NCBI GenBank assembly: GCA_017640445.1
Contig: JAEPQQ010000004.1
Coordinates: 14,214-49,265 of the forward strand
DNA from: Bacteroidia bacterium
GTDB lineage: Bacteria > Bacteroidota > Bacteroidia > NS11-12g > UBA9320
Length of the DNA stretch: 35,052 bases
Direction of reading: 5' to 3'
Below are positions 1-8,188 of the stretch, in pieces. A model generated the notes under the pieces. That model was not told where the DNA came from, made no database searches, and saw nothing but the letters and a program-made list of their open reading frames with translations. Both the position numbers and the translations under genes were made by a program. Positions within the stretch are counted from its first letter, which is position 1, and every line of letters starts with the position of its first letter.

Positions 1-660
1 AAACCCAATCTGCTGCTCAACGAAAACTACCTGCCGTACAAAACCCGATGGATGTTGCTAAAATGCACGTACAAAGCCAGGGGAGGGGAAAAATATGCAA
101 CCATTGGGAGTTTTAAGAAGTTAAACGAAATAGCCCTGACCCCGGTGAATGGGTATGCCACAGAAGCGTATTACATCATTGATGATGTTAGTTTAGTTCC
201 AGTGCAGGATTCTACGCTGTGCAACTGCAACCTTGATGTGGTGCCGGCTTCACCTGTGTTAACGTTTTACGATACACTGGTAAACGATACCGGGTGGATA
301 CAAAAGCCCCACGAAGGTTATACCTTCGTTTTGGACAATGTATACTTCAACAACGACAAATTCGACCTGCTTCCTGAGTCGCGCGGAAGCCTGGCACGTC
401 TACTTCAGCTCCTGAATCGGTTTCCCGCTATGGAAATAGAAATAAGTGGTCACACAAGTAACGTAGGTGGTTATGAACACAACCTCTTGCTCTCTCGTAA
501 TCGCGCCAAATCGGTACGGAAGTTTTTGGTGTTAAACGGTATCGAAAAGCAACGACTTCACATCAAAGGTCATGGACCTGACCAACCCATTGCAACCAAC
601 AACACCCCTGAGGGGCAGGCACAAAACAGAAGGGTGGAAGTAAAGGTTCTGGGCCTTTAG
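1..660 (+). CDS. OmpA-family C-terminal domain protein, 5' end outside window
   Basis: The frame is open from base 1, so this is the C-terminal part (219 codons) of a longer protein; the ATG at 52 is probably internal. The first 70 or so residues include a GGEKYATIGSF stretch and a YYIIDDVSL motif, the usual end of carbohydrate-binding-like beta-sandwich modules in Bacteroidota surface proteins. The last 110 residues are an OmpA-like peptidoglycan-binding domain, with a YFNNDKFDLLPES strand/turn, an ISGHTSNVG segment, an LSRNRAKSV helix and a terminal QNRRVEVKV. The role inferred is an outer-membrane-linked protein that grips peptidoglycan. The gene converges on pgk with no bases between the two stop codons. 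The N-terminal architecture and export signal cannot be seen. Confidence 0.85.
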   Translation, partial: KPNLLLNENYLPYKTRWMLLKCTYKARGGEKYATIGSFKKLNEIALTPVNGYATEAYYIIDDVSLVPVQDSTLCNCNLDVVPASPVLTFYDTLVNDTGWIQKPHEGYTFVLDNVYFNNDKFDLLPESRGSLARLLQLLNRFPAMEIEISGHTSNVGGYEHNLLLSRNRAKSVRKFLVLNGIEKQRLHIKGHGPDQPIATNNTPEGQAQNRRVEVKVLGL

Positions 661-1869
661 TTAAGCGTTTTCCGTCGAGTTTTTGATGGCAGCAATGCCA
701 GGAAGTTCTTTTCCTTCAAAGTATTCAAGAAGAGCACCACCACCTGTGGAAACATAGCTTACTTCATCTACCTTATCGAAGGTTTTTATTGCAGCAGCAC
801 TATCACCACCACCGATCAGGGAGAACGCGCCTTTTGAAGTCGCCTCCGTTACCGCATCGGCTACCGACTTAGTTCCGTTTTGGAAATTGCTAAACTCAAA
901 AACACCCATTGGGCCGTTCCAAAGAATGGTTCTGGCGTTGATCAATTCATTTCGGTACGATTCCACTGCCTTGGGCCCAATATCCAGTCCCATCCAACCG
1001 TCTTGAATCGCATCGCTGTTCCATGTTTCAACACCTCCATCATTGGTAAAGCCGTCAGCACATACCGAATCCTCAGGCAGCATTAGCTTAACGCCTTTTT
1101 CCTGAGCCTTGGCCAGTAATTCACGCGTTAATTCAACGCGATCTTCTTCGAACAGTGAGTTTCCAATCTTACCGCCTTGGGCAGCAACAAATGTATAGGC
1201 CATACCACCTCCAATCAGGATGGTGTCAGCCACGTTCATAAGGTTTTCCAGAATCAGTAACTTATCTGATACCTTGGCACCACCAACAATGGCTACAAAA
1301 GGCTTCTCCGGTTGAGCCATTATCTTTTCGGCATTGGCAACCTCATTGGCCATGATAAAACCAAAACACTTGTTTTCACCAAAATACTTGGCAATCACGG
1401 AAGTAGAAGCATGTGCTCTGTGAGCCGTTCCGAAAGCATCGTTTACGTAGATGTCGGCAAGGTTGGCTAACTTCTGAGCAAATGCATCATCGCCTTTCTT
1501 TTCTTCCGGGTGGAACCGTAGGTTTTCCAACAACAGGATTTCCCCTGTTTGCAGGTTAGAAGCAAGTTCTTCGGCTTGCTGACCAACACAGTCGTTGGCA
1601 AACAACACCTTGTTGGCCGATGTAATGTTGCCAAGATGGTTAACCAAATGTTGAAGTGAGAACGCATGCTCGGGACCGTTTTTAGGTCGTCCGAGATGCG
1701 ACATCAGGATAACGGCTCCGCCATCCTTCAGTATTTTTTCAATAGTAGGAACGGCAGCAGCCATTCTCGCATCGTCAGTAATCTCAAAACGATCGTTGAG
1801 CGGCACGTTAAAATCAACCCGTACCAGGGCTTTTTTACCCTCAAAGTTTATATCCTTAACTGTCTGCAT
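661..1869 (-). CDS. pgk: Phosphoglycerate kinase
   Basis: A 402-aa protein of normal family length. It transfers phosphate between 1,3-bisphosphoglycerate and ADP in the cytoplasm (glycolysis/gluconeogenesis). The N-terminus carries the PGK signature KALVRVDFNVPLN, followed by the substrate-binding SHLGRP segment. The C-terminal nucleotide-binding domain shows the GGAKVSDK lysine motif, WNGPMGVFE and the GGGDSAAA loop. The ATG start overlaps the 3' end of the upstream cyclophilin gene by 14 bases. This is the last gene of the minus-strand operon that begins near 8116. Its stop abuts the stop of the convergent OmpA-domain gene, so any terminator must lie inside that neighbour's coding sequence; no hairpin was recognised there. 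Confidence 0.98.
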   Translation of the reverse strand: MQTVKDINFEGKKALVRVDFNVPLNDRFEITDDARMAAAVPTIEKILKDGGAVILMSHLGRPKNGPEHAFSLQHLVNHLGNITSANKVLFANDCVGQQAEELASNLQTGEILLLENLRFHPEEKKGDDAFAQKLANLADIYVNDAFGTAHRAHASTSVIAKYFGENKCFGFIMANEVANAEKIMAQPEKPFVAIVGGAKVSDKLLILENLMNVADTILIGGGMAYTFVAAQGGKIGNSLFEEDRVELTRELLAKAQEKGVKLMLPEDSVCADGFTNDGGVETWNSDAIQDGWMGLDIGPKAVESYRNELINARTILWNGPMGVFEFSNFQNGTKSVADAVTEATSKGAFSLIGGGDSAAAIKTFDKVDEVSYVSTGGGALLEYFEGKELPGIAAIKNSTENA

Positions 1870-2557
1870 TGATCTCTTTCAATCGGTTAAAGGTTGACAT
1901 GGCATCAAAGTTTTTAGCGTCTTCGCCAATTCGAATAATCTTAACGTACTTGATCTTATCACCTTGAAGTGTGCGTTGAACCTTATCCAGGCCCTGAACA
2001 ACCTGCCCGTAGATTGAGTGGACATTGTCAAGGTGTGGCTGTGGTGAAAGTGTGATAAAAAATTGGCTTCCGTTAGTGGCCGGACCACTGTTTGCCATTG
2101 ATAACTTACCAGGCTGGTTATGTTGAAGACTTGGGTGGAACTCATCTCTGAAGTTATATCCTGGTCCTCCCATGCCCGAGCCATCTGGGTCACCACCCTG
2201 AATCATAAAATCGTTGCCATCTCCATTGGCAATGCTTATGACCCGGTGAAACGTAAGTCCATCAAAAAAGGGCTCGCCTGGTTTCTTTGCATTATTAGGC
2301 ATGCTACCTTCTGCAAGGGCAACGAAGTTGGCAACCGTAAGTGGAGCTTTCTCCATCTCAAGGCGAATCAGCACATCACCCTCGGTAATACTCATCTGTG
2401 CGTATAGGCCCTCACCGTATTTGGTTTGAATCTCGGATGAAGGAATTATTTTCTTCTCTACTTCTGTTTTTGTTGAGTCGGAAGATGATTTAGAAGGCTC
2501 CTTGCACGATATAAAACCAAGCGAGCCTGCTAACAATACGATCAATAGCTTTTTCAT
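1856..2557 (-). CDS. Peptidylprolyl isomerase, cyclophilin-type lipoprotein
   Basis: A 233-aa cyclophilin that catalyses cis-trans isomerisation of prolyl bonds. The chosen ATG gives MKKLLIVLLAGSLGFISC, a lipoprotein signal with the lipidated Cys at residue 18; a longer open frame to 2593 has no signal peptide and is rejected. The mature protein starts with a Lys/Ser/Glu-rich tether. The cyclophilin core follows, with TFHRVI, a GGDPDGSGMGGPG loop, the active-site SMANSGPATNGSQFFI segment and LDNVHSIYGQVVQG. It probably acts in the periplasm, anchored to a membrane. It is translationally coupled to pgk (14-base overlap) and lies 36 bases after the methyltransferase gene. A TAnnTTTG box sits 19 bases upstream of the ATG. 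Confidence 0.93.
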   Translation of the reverse strand: MKKLLIVLLAGSLGFISCKEPSKSSSDSTKTEVEKKIIPSSEIQTKYGEGLYAQMSITEGDVLIRLEMEKAPLTVANFVALAEGSMPNNAKKPGEPFFDGLTFHRVISIANGDGNDFMIQGGDPDGSGMGGPGYNFRDEFHPSLQHNQPGKLSMANSGPATNGSQFFITLSPQPHLDNVHSIYGQVVQGLDKVQRTLQGDKIKYVKIIRIGEDAKNFDAMSTFNRLKEINADS

Positions 2558-2576
2558 TGTGTGAAATTTTGAGGTG

Positions 2577-2584
2577 CAAAAGTA
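2577..2584 (-). promoter_or_regulatory. Possible internal promoter -7 box for the cyclophilin-pgk genes
   Basis: On the minus strand the sequence reads TACTTTTG, an exact match to the Bacteroidota -7 consensus TAnnTTTG, ending 19 bases before the cyclophilin ATG. No convincing TTG -33 element is seen at the usual spacing, so this is weak. It could give pgk an expression level separate from the DNA-repair and membrane genes upstream. Confidence 0.35.
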
Positions 2585-2593
2585 GGGAAACAA

Positions 2594-3238
2594 CTACTTT
2601 TTTCGAATCACCATTAAACCATCCCGCACGGGGAATAAAACATTTTCCACCCGTTCGTCGCTCATCACTTTTTTGTTGAACTGATCAAGAGCTTTAGTCT
2701 CTTCATCTTTTTCCAATTGGACGGGGTCAATCACCTTACCACTCCACAACACATTGTCGGCAATTAATATGCCGCCAGAAGGCATTTTATCAATTACCAG
2801 GTCAAAGTAGTTGGCGTAGTTGTCCTTGTCTGCATCAATAAAAACAAGGTCAAAAGGGCCATCAATTGTAGGAATAATATCCATGGCGTTTCCAATGCGG
2901 AAATCGATGTTGTTATTGAAACCGGATTCAACGAAGTACTTACGAACACGGTCTTCAAGCTCTTCATTTATGTCGAGGGTTATCAGTGTTCCGTCTGCCT
3001 GCATGCCTTCTGCCATACACAGCGCTGAATAGCCGGTATAGGTGCCAATCTCAAGGATGGTTTTCGGTTGAATCATATGACTGAACATGCTAAGGATACG
3101 ACCTTGCATATGGCCTGATAACATTCGGGGAATCAACACATTGGCATAGGTGTCGCGGTTCAGTTTTTGGAGCAGGTCGGGCTCTTCCGTTGTATGTCGT
3201 TCAGCATATGCTGATAAGTTGGGGTCAAGGAAATCCAT
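2594..3238 (-). CDS. Class I SAM-dependent O-methyltransferase (Methyltransf_3 family)
   Basis: A 214-aa protein resembling catechol/caffeoyl-CoA-type O-methyltransferases, which move the SAM methyl group to a hydroxyl on a small molecule; the substrate cannot be told. Motif I is ILEIGTYTGYSAL, the acidic ribose-binding residue lies in TLDINEE, and DLVFIDADKDNYANYFD is the metal-binding region typical of this cation-dependent family, followed by ADNVLWSGKV. No signal peptide, so cytoplasmic. Its ATG overlaps the TAA of the upstream EEP gene by one base (TAATG), which implies translational coupling. The length is normal for the bacterial family. Confidence 0.92.
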   Translation of the reverse strand: MDFLDPNLSAYAERHTTEEPDLLQKLNRDTYANVLIPRMLSGHMQGRILSMFSHMIQPKTILEIGTYTGYSALCMAEGMQADGTLITLDINEELEDRVRKYFVESGFNNNIDFRIGNAMDIIPTIDGPFDLVFIDADKDNYANYFDLVIDKMPSGGILIADNVLWSGKVIDPVQLEKDEETKALDQFNKKVMSDERVENVLFPVRDGLMVIRKK

Positions 3239-4287
3239 TAATCGTTATTTGAGTTGTTTATCGTTATATCTGCGAATATGAGTTTATGATCTGAGAATAT
3301 CGCGTCAGTAGATTGGTACCTTCTGCACGTGAACGCCTCATCAACCAATATAAAGTCGATCCGAAGCAGTGGAAATGGACGAAGAAAAGTGGATTCATAG
3401 CCAGTACCAGATTCAACAAATGCATCTTGCTTTCCACTTTTTAACTGTTGGTAGGTATAACTTTGACTACCGTCGTTAAAATCGCCCATTACAATTACCG
3501 GATATGGGCATTGGGCCATGTGCTCTTTTATATCTTCCACCTGGTCGGCGCGCTTTTGCATGGAAGTCTTTAGCCGCTGTACAATGTTCTTGGCATTTTC
3601 GGCATAGGTTGAGTCAAATTCCAGATTCTTTAACCCATGGTAATGCCTAGGTTTGAGTTGGGTAGTTTCCAGATGCAGGCCATATAAACGAACAATGCCG
3701 TTGTCGGTTTCAACATCGATAAAACCTGCCATATTGTAGGATTTAGAGCGGAATTCAACTAGGCCGGAGTGCAATATGGGGTACCGTGAAACCATCAAGA
3801 TACCGTTTCCAAAGTTTTGCTTGTGCTGCAATTTCACCTGGAAGGGAAATTTCTTTCGATCGATTTTGCCTTTGTAGAACCGCCATTCAATCAGTGCTGC
3901 ACAGGACACATCGGCCGTGTCGAGGTACTGGTCAATTTCGTCGTTTGTATTGAGGTCGGCAATGGCTCCCAGTGCGTAGGTATTAAAGCTTGCTACACGA
4001 AAATTACCCGGCTCGTTTCCCTCGGATTGAAAGGCTACCAAACGTGTGAGAAACGGTAGACCCAGCAGAAGAACAAGGGCATTATACCGGAGCATTTTGT
4101 TCCAGTTAAAGAGCGACAATAGAGTGAAGAACAAACCAGCAGCAAACCATACAACGTGGGTTAACCCAAAAAATGAAATGGGCCAAAAAACCTTAGGTGA
4201 TACAAAGGGGGAGAGATAGCTTGCAAGTAAAGCTACGATAACCAACCAGTTGGTAAATCGAACAACGGGTCTGAATAAGGCTTTCAA
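3238..4287 (-). CDS. Endonuclease/exonuclease/phosphatase-family membrane protein (TTG start)
   Basis: A 349-aa protein with two or three N-terminal hydrophobic helices (roughly residues 10-30, 35-60 and 67-80) followed by an EEP (DNase I-like) hydrolase domain. Visible motifs are ALIEW, YGLHLETTQ, the metal/catalytic VIMGDFNDG segment, RIDFILVD and the terminal SDHKLIFADI. The family cleaves phosphodiester or phosphate-ester bonds in nucleic acids, lipids or sugars, and the substrate here is unknown. The start is TTG: no ATG or GTG lies between it and the upstream in-frame stop, and the next ATG would delete the membrane segments. The TTG is four bases beyond the stop of the upstream rhomboid gene. 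Related EEP genes sit beside rhomboid and mutL genes in other Flavobacteriales. Confidence 0.9.
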   Translation of the reverse strand: MKALFRPVVRFTNWLVIVALLASYLSPFVSPKVFWPISFFGLTHVVWFAAGLFFTLLSLFNWNKMLRYNALVLLLGLPFLTRLVAFQSEGNEPGNFRVASFNTYALGAIADLNTNDEIDQYLDTADVSCAALIEWRFYKGKIDRKKFPFQVKLQHKQNFGNGILMVSRYPILHSGLVEFRSKSYNMAGFIDVETDNGIVRLYGLHLETTQLKPRHYHGLKNLEFDSTYAENAKNIVQRLKTSMQKRADQVEDIKEHMAQCPYPVIVMGDFNDGSQSYTYQQLKSGKQDAFVESGTGYESTFLRPFPLLRIDFILVDEAFTCRRYQSTDAIFSDHKLIFADITINNSNND

Positions 4288-4291
4288 TTCT

Positions 4292-5197
4292 CTATTCGCT
4301 TGCTCGGAAGAGAAGATCTTTTTCCTCTTTACTTAGGCTGTCGTAACCACTTTGCCCAATTTTATCGAGGATGGCGTCTACTTCTTCTTGCCGGGGTTTG
4401 TGTGGCGAATTTACACGCCCGGTGGTAGAGTTGCTTGATTTTTTTTCAGTTTTGACCGTTCGTTGTCGCAGGATATCCCGTTCATCAACGATGGTGTACT
4501 TGGCCTTGAACGGATTGCTGATTCGTCTAAATAGGTTAAGGCCAATTCTACCCTGAATATAGAGGATGTACAACCCACCAAAAAGAGCACCGCCAATATG
4601 GGCCAGGTGACCGCCTTGATTCCCGTTCCCGAAAAAGAGAATGTCAGCAAGTACAAGGTACACGGCTATCCACTTCACTTTTAATCGGAATGCTCCGAAC
4701 AGAAAGATTTCATAGTTGGGTACCAAAACAGCTGTAGCTACCACTACGGATAACACCGCACCAGAGGCTCCTACCATTTCGGAGAGTCCTGCACCACCTA
4801 CAATGGATGGGAAGAGGTTAAAAACCAACAGGTAAAGACCAGCACCTACCAGTCCTCCACCAAAGTAAATTTGGTAGAAGTTACGGTTCGATTGAAAGTC
4901 GAGTAAAATCCGCCCCAGAAAGTAAAGCATCAGCATATTACCGGCAATATGACGTATGCCAGAGTGCATGAACATGTAGGTTACCAGCGTCCATGGCTTT
5001 TTGATGAACGAAGGGAAGTCGCTTGGGATAGAGAGAATAGACAACAGTTGTTTGGCTTGCTCTTTCGAGCCGTATAGCTGCGCTACACCAAACACCAACG
5101 AGGCCAGAAGAAATATCGCAACATTCACCAGAATAAGCTTCCTTATTGGCGACGAGTTCTTGTTGAACTCATATTGTATGCGTTCCCAAAGCGTCAT
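4292..5197 (-). CDS. Rhomboid-family intramembrane serine protease (with C-terminal cytoplasmic tail)
   Basis: A 301-aa polytopic protein. The rhomboid core has an HSGIRHIAGNMLMLYFLGR helix, the catalytic Ser in GASGAVLS, and the catalytic His in GHLAHIGGALFGG, so both members of the Ser-His dyad are present. About 70 residues follow the last membrane helix. This tail is charged (an ERDILRQRTVKTEKK stretch, then an SHxF-like small helical segment) and is probably cytoplasmic. The enzyme cleaves transmembrane substrates within the inner membrane; its targets are unknown. It is the second of two consecutive rhomboid genes, 15 bases after the first, and is followed almost directly by the EEP gene. 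Confidence 0.93.
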   Translation of the reverse strand: MTLWERIQYEFNKNSSPIRKLILVNVAIFLLASLVFGVAQLYGSKEQAKQLLSILSIPSDFPSFIKKPWTLVTYMFMHSGIRHIAGNMLMLYFLGRILLDFQSNRNFYQIYFGGGLVGAGLYLLVFNLFPSIVGGAGLSEMVGASGAVLSVVVATAVLVPNYEIFLFGAFRLKVKWIAVYLVLADILFFGNGNQGGHLAHIGGALFGGLYILYIQGRIGLNLFRRISNPFKAKYTIVDERDILRQRTVKTEKKSSNSTTGRVNSPHKPRQEEVDAILDKIGQSGYDSLSKEEKDLLFRASE

Positions 5198-5212
5198 TAC
5201 GTACTAATTTAT

Positions 5213-5965
5213 TTAAAAAAAGCTGTCTCTCCGCGTCTTGTTCCAGTATTTGACAATAATTATACCTGCCACCAGGCCACCTAAGTGGGCAAAGTGGGCC
5301 ACATTGTCAGTTGGAGAGTTCTCCAGCCCTCTATATAACTCATAAAGGCCGTATAATGTTACAGCAACTTTCAAACGAATTGGAATAGGTGGGAAGATGA
5401 GGTATAAAATGGTGTTGGGGAAAAGAACATAACAAGCACCCAAAATACCAAAGATGGCACCAGAAGCACCTAGAACCGGGCCATTAACGAGGCCGTATAA
5501 CTTGGCTATAACTTCTCCATCGCTAGCTACTGCAAGCTGCTGAATTCGGGCAATGTCATTTGCTTTAATCGCATCGTAGATGCCTTGTGGAATTTGATTA
5601 ACCAGGGTTGATATCTGATACTGAACAACCAGAAAATGTAACAGAGCCGCAAAGAAAGCGGTGGCCATGTAAAAGAAGAGGAATCGCTTGGCACCCCAAC
5701 GTATTTCAAGCATACGCCCAAACATAAACAAGCCAAACATGTTCATGAACAGGTGCAGTGTATTGGCATGCATAAAGAAGTGACTCAAAATTTGCCACGG
5801 CCTAAACATGGCGGAAGCCGGATTGAACAAAGCGAGGCTTTCATCCAAATCCAACCCCTGTTCCCCAAAGACCAATTTGGCCAAAAACATGAGTGCATTG
5901 ATGATGATCAGGTTCTTGACCATCGGAGTCAGTGCGTTGTGATTACTTGCTCTATAGTGATCCAT
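5213..5965 (-). CDS. Rhomboid-family intramembrane serine protease
   Basis: A 250-aa membrane protein with the six-helix rhomboid layout. The L1 loop/TM2 segment is HFFMHANTLHLFMNMFGLF, the catalytic Ser lies in GASGAIFGILGA, and the catalytic His in AHFAHLGGLVAG. An insert of about 35 residues between TM3 and TM4 (including DAIKANDIARIQQLAVASDGE) makes one loop longer than in the neighbouring paralogue. It lies 11 bases after the mutL stop and 15 bases before the next rhomboid gene. The two are divergent in sequence outside the active-site helices, so they look like an old pair and not a recent duplication. Substrates cannot be inferred. Confidence 0.93.
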   Translation of the reverse strand: MDHYRASNHNALTPMVKNLIIINALMFLAKLVFGEQGLDLDESLALFNPASAMFRPWQILSHFFMHANTLHLFMNMFGLFMFGRMLEIRWGAKRFLFFYMATAFFAALLHFLVVQYQISTLVNQIPQGIYDAIKANDIARIQQLAVASDGEVIAKLYGLVNGPVLGASGAIFGILGACYVLFPNTILYLIFPPIPIRLKVAVTLYGLYELYRGLENSPTDNVAHFAHLGGLVAGIIIVKYWNKTRRDSFF

Positions 5966-5976
5966 ACAAGTTTTTC

Positions 5977-7788
5977 TTATTCAAAAAACCCAGCCAGCTT
6001 GCCTGGGTCAAGTTTTACGAACGTTGGTTTGCCCGAAGGTGTGTAATTCGGTTGTGAGCATAGAAAAAGATCGTTCACCAACTGTTCCGATTGCTCTTGC
6101 GCCAAAACCGTGCCGCTCTTGATTCCGGCGTTTCTGGCCAGAGAACGTGCCAAATTTTCACGCTTTCCAAGGTTTGGTTCTTGCTGATTGAGCTTGTAAT
6201 TTTCCAGGATACCTTCCAGCATCTCTTGTTCTTCTCCTTTTGGAACATCAGCAGGAGTTCCGTTTATAATCAGTGTATTCTTACCAAACGGACTGATGTC
6301 GAAACCCAATTGGTTGATTTCATCCATGAGGTTGGATACCAGCTCAAAGTCTGCAGGCTGAAGCTCCAGGGTTCGGGGAAACAGGAGTTGCTGACAGCTA
6401 ACCTTGGCAGTATTCAACTGGCTGGTATACTTCTCGTATAGCACCCTTTCATGGGCCCTTTTTTGGTCAACAATGTATAACTCACGATTTACCATACACA
6501 CCAAATACCTGGTATGTACTTGAAACACATAACCGACTTCTACGCTTTCCGATTTCGACGTAAGTTCTGTTATTTCGGTCTGAGGTTCAGGGATTGCAGT
6601 TCTGTCTGGTTCATCTCGAAAGGGTTCAAACAGTTTTTCCCAGTGCGTCTCACTCTTCTTTTTAACCGAGTCTCCAATAAACGGGTTGTATCGTGAATCG
6701 GTTTTTACCGAAGGCTGTTTAACTGGCCGATCGGTAAAAGGGGATGAGACTTTATCAAAACCAGGAATGAATGCGGTGGATTCAATCTCTGGGGTAACGT
6801 TGTATTGGGCCAGTGCTTTTTTAAGAACAGAAAGGATAATCTGGTAAATAGGCCGGCCTTCTTCAAATTTGACCTCGGTTTTGGTTGGGTGTACGTTTAC
6901 ATCAATCTTCGATGGGTCGATTTCAAGAAAAAGAACGTAAAAAGGATGATGGTCGGATTCTATAAGGTCTTCATAAGCATTGTTGATGGCATGGTGAAAA
7001 TAAGGTTCCTTAATAAATCGGCCATTCACATACATGAATTGATTACCTCTGGTTTTACGTGCCAGTTCCGGGCTTCCAACAAAGCCTGAAATGCGAACAA
7101 TTTCCGTTTTTTCCTCAACGTCTAAGAGCTTTCCCTTTTTTGATTTGAGTAAGATATCTTCAATTCGCTGTTGTAAACCGCTGGTTCGGAGTTTATACAC
7201 CTCGTTTTTACCATTGAACAACGACATTTCCACGTCAGGTCTGCTAATCGCCACCCGTTGAAATTCTTCAATGATGTATTTGGTTTCTACGGAAACCGAC
7301 TTCAAAAAGTTTCGGCGCACCGGAATGTTATAGAATAGGTTTTTGACGGTAATGTTCGTACCGTCGTTCATCGAAACCACTTCTTGTTTTTTTACTTCCG
7401 ACGCTTCAATCACGATATGCGTACCCAGGGCTTCACCGGCAGGTTTGGTTTTCATTTCCACCTGCGCCACAGCGGCAATACTCGCCATGGCTTCACCCCG
7501 GAAACCAAATGTGGTAAGATCAAACAGGTCGTCTGCTTTTTTAATCTTGGACGTGGCATGACGTTCCCAACACATGCGTGCGTCGGTTTCAGTCATTCCC
7601 TTTCCATTATCAATAACCTGAAGCAAGGTTTGTCCGCCATCGCGAAAAACAAGCTTAATAGAAGTAGCGCCAGCATCGAGACTGTTTTCCAACAACTCTT
7701 TTACCACAGATGATGGTCGTTGAACGACTTCTCCGGCGGCTATTTGGTTGGCTATAGACTCAGGAAGTAAGCGTATAAAATCAGCCAT
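5977..7788 (-). CDS. mutL: DNA mismatch repair protein MutL
   Basis: A 603-aa protein starting MADFIRLLPESIANQIAAGEV, the standard MutL N-terminus; the longer frame to 7836 adds 16 unrelated residues and is rejected. The GHKL ATPase domain shows ELLENSLDAGA, DNGKGM and TFGFRGEA, then the transducer domain with YVNGR and VHPTKTEV. A variable linker leads to the C-terminal dimerisation domain. There the endonuclease-type motif DQHA(x)2E(x)4E reads DQKRAHERVLYE (residues 441-452), so the metal-binding His is Lys here. It couples MutS mismatch recognition to repair. The ATG overlaps the end of the upstream 111-aa gene by 8 bases. Confidence 0.97.
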   Translation of the reverse strand: MADFIRLLPESIANQIAAGEVVQRPSSVVKELLENSLDAGATSIKLVFRDGGQTLLQVIDNGKGMTETDARMCWERHATSKIKKADDLFDLTTFGFRGEAMASIAAVAQVEMKTKPAGEALGTHIVIEASEVKKQEVVSMNDGTNITVKNLFYNIPVRRNFLKSVSVETKYIIEEFQRVAISRPDVEMSLFNGKNEVYKLRTSGLQQRIEDILLKSKKGKLLDVEEKTEIVRISGFVGSPELARKTRGNQFMYVNGRFIKEPYFHHAINNAYEDLIESDHHPFYVLFLEIDPSKIDVNVHPTKTEVKFEEGRPIYQIILSVLKKALAQYNVTPEIESTAFIPGFDKVSSPFTDRPVKQPSVKTDSRYNPFIGDSVKKKSETHWEKLFEPFRDEPDRTAIPEPQTEITELTSKSESVEVGYVFQVHTRYLVCMVNRELYIVDQKRAHERVLYEKYTSQLNTAKVSCQQLLFPRTLELQPADFELVSNLMDEINQLGFDISPFGKNTLIINGTPADVPKGEEQEMLEGILENYKLNQQEPNLGKRENLARSLARNAGIKSGTVLAQEQSEQLVNDLFLCSQPNYTPSGKPTFVKLDPGKLAGFFE

Positions 7789-8116
7789 GATTAAACGCCT
7801 CGTAGATAATCGAAATCGTATCGGTGTAAAACGCAAGATATGCGATGGATCCTAATACGGTGGCGATCAAAAGAACGCGAACGCGAGATACGATTTTCAT
7901 TCGTTGAACATTCGGATCGACAGGTGATGTCTTACGATGTTTAAAGGCGGCCTGCAGTCTTCTCCTGGAGCCGGCGGCACTGTAATCACCCGACATTTCA
8001 GCCTTGGCTTGTTCTATTCGGTTTTCAAGGTCTTCCTTGTCGGCATCGTAATACCTCGGTTTGTAGTCAAACCGTTTATTACCTCTTCGTCCGTATGATA
8101 CTCGTGGAAGTTCCAT
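7781..8116 (-). CDS. Small membrane-anchored protein of the mutL-linked 'FxYKPRYYD' family
   Basis: A 111-aa protein of unknown function. The first 80 residues are very basic and polar, with KRFDYKPRYYDADKED near the start, and a single hydrophobic helix lies near the C-terminus (roughly residues 82-99). This would put the charged N-terminal part in the cytoplasm. Related small proteins sit just upstream of mutL in many Flavobacteriales and are often labelled 'riboflavin synthase subunit beta'; nothing here supports that name (no lumazine synthase motifs). It is the first gene of the mutL-pgk operon. A close match to the Bacteroidota promoter ends four bases before its ATG. Confidence 0.75.
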   Translation of the reverse strand: MELPRVSYGRRGNKRFDYKPRYYDADKEDLENRIEQAKAEMSGDYSAAGSRRRLQAAFKHRKTSPVDPNVQRMKIVSRVRVLLIATVLGSIAYLAFYTDTISIIYEAFNHG

Positions 8117-8120
8117 AATT

Positions 8121-8151
8121 CAAAGGTAGTGCACCATGGTCGCTCCTCCAA
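8121..8151 (-). promoter_or_regulatory. Predicted promoter of the mutL-rhomboid-pgk operon
   Basis: On the minus strand TTG (8149-8151) is followed after 20 bases by TACCTTTG (8121-8128), matching both the -33 and -7 elements used by the Bacteroidota primary sigma factor. The -7 box ends only four bases before the ATG at 8116, so the transcript would start at or near the start codon and be nearly leaderless. Confidence 0.55.
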
Positions 8152-8188
8152 GTGCCCGCCTCAAGTGATGAGATGACATTTATAGAAA

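Noticed and set aside
7781..8116. Riboflavin synthase beta subunit
   Set aside because: This label is common for relatives, but the protein is 111 residues, highly basic with a C-terminal membrane helix, and shows no lumazine synthase motifs.
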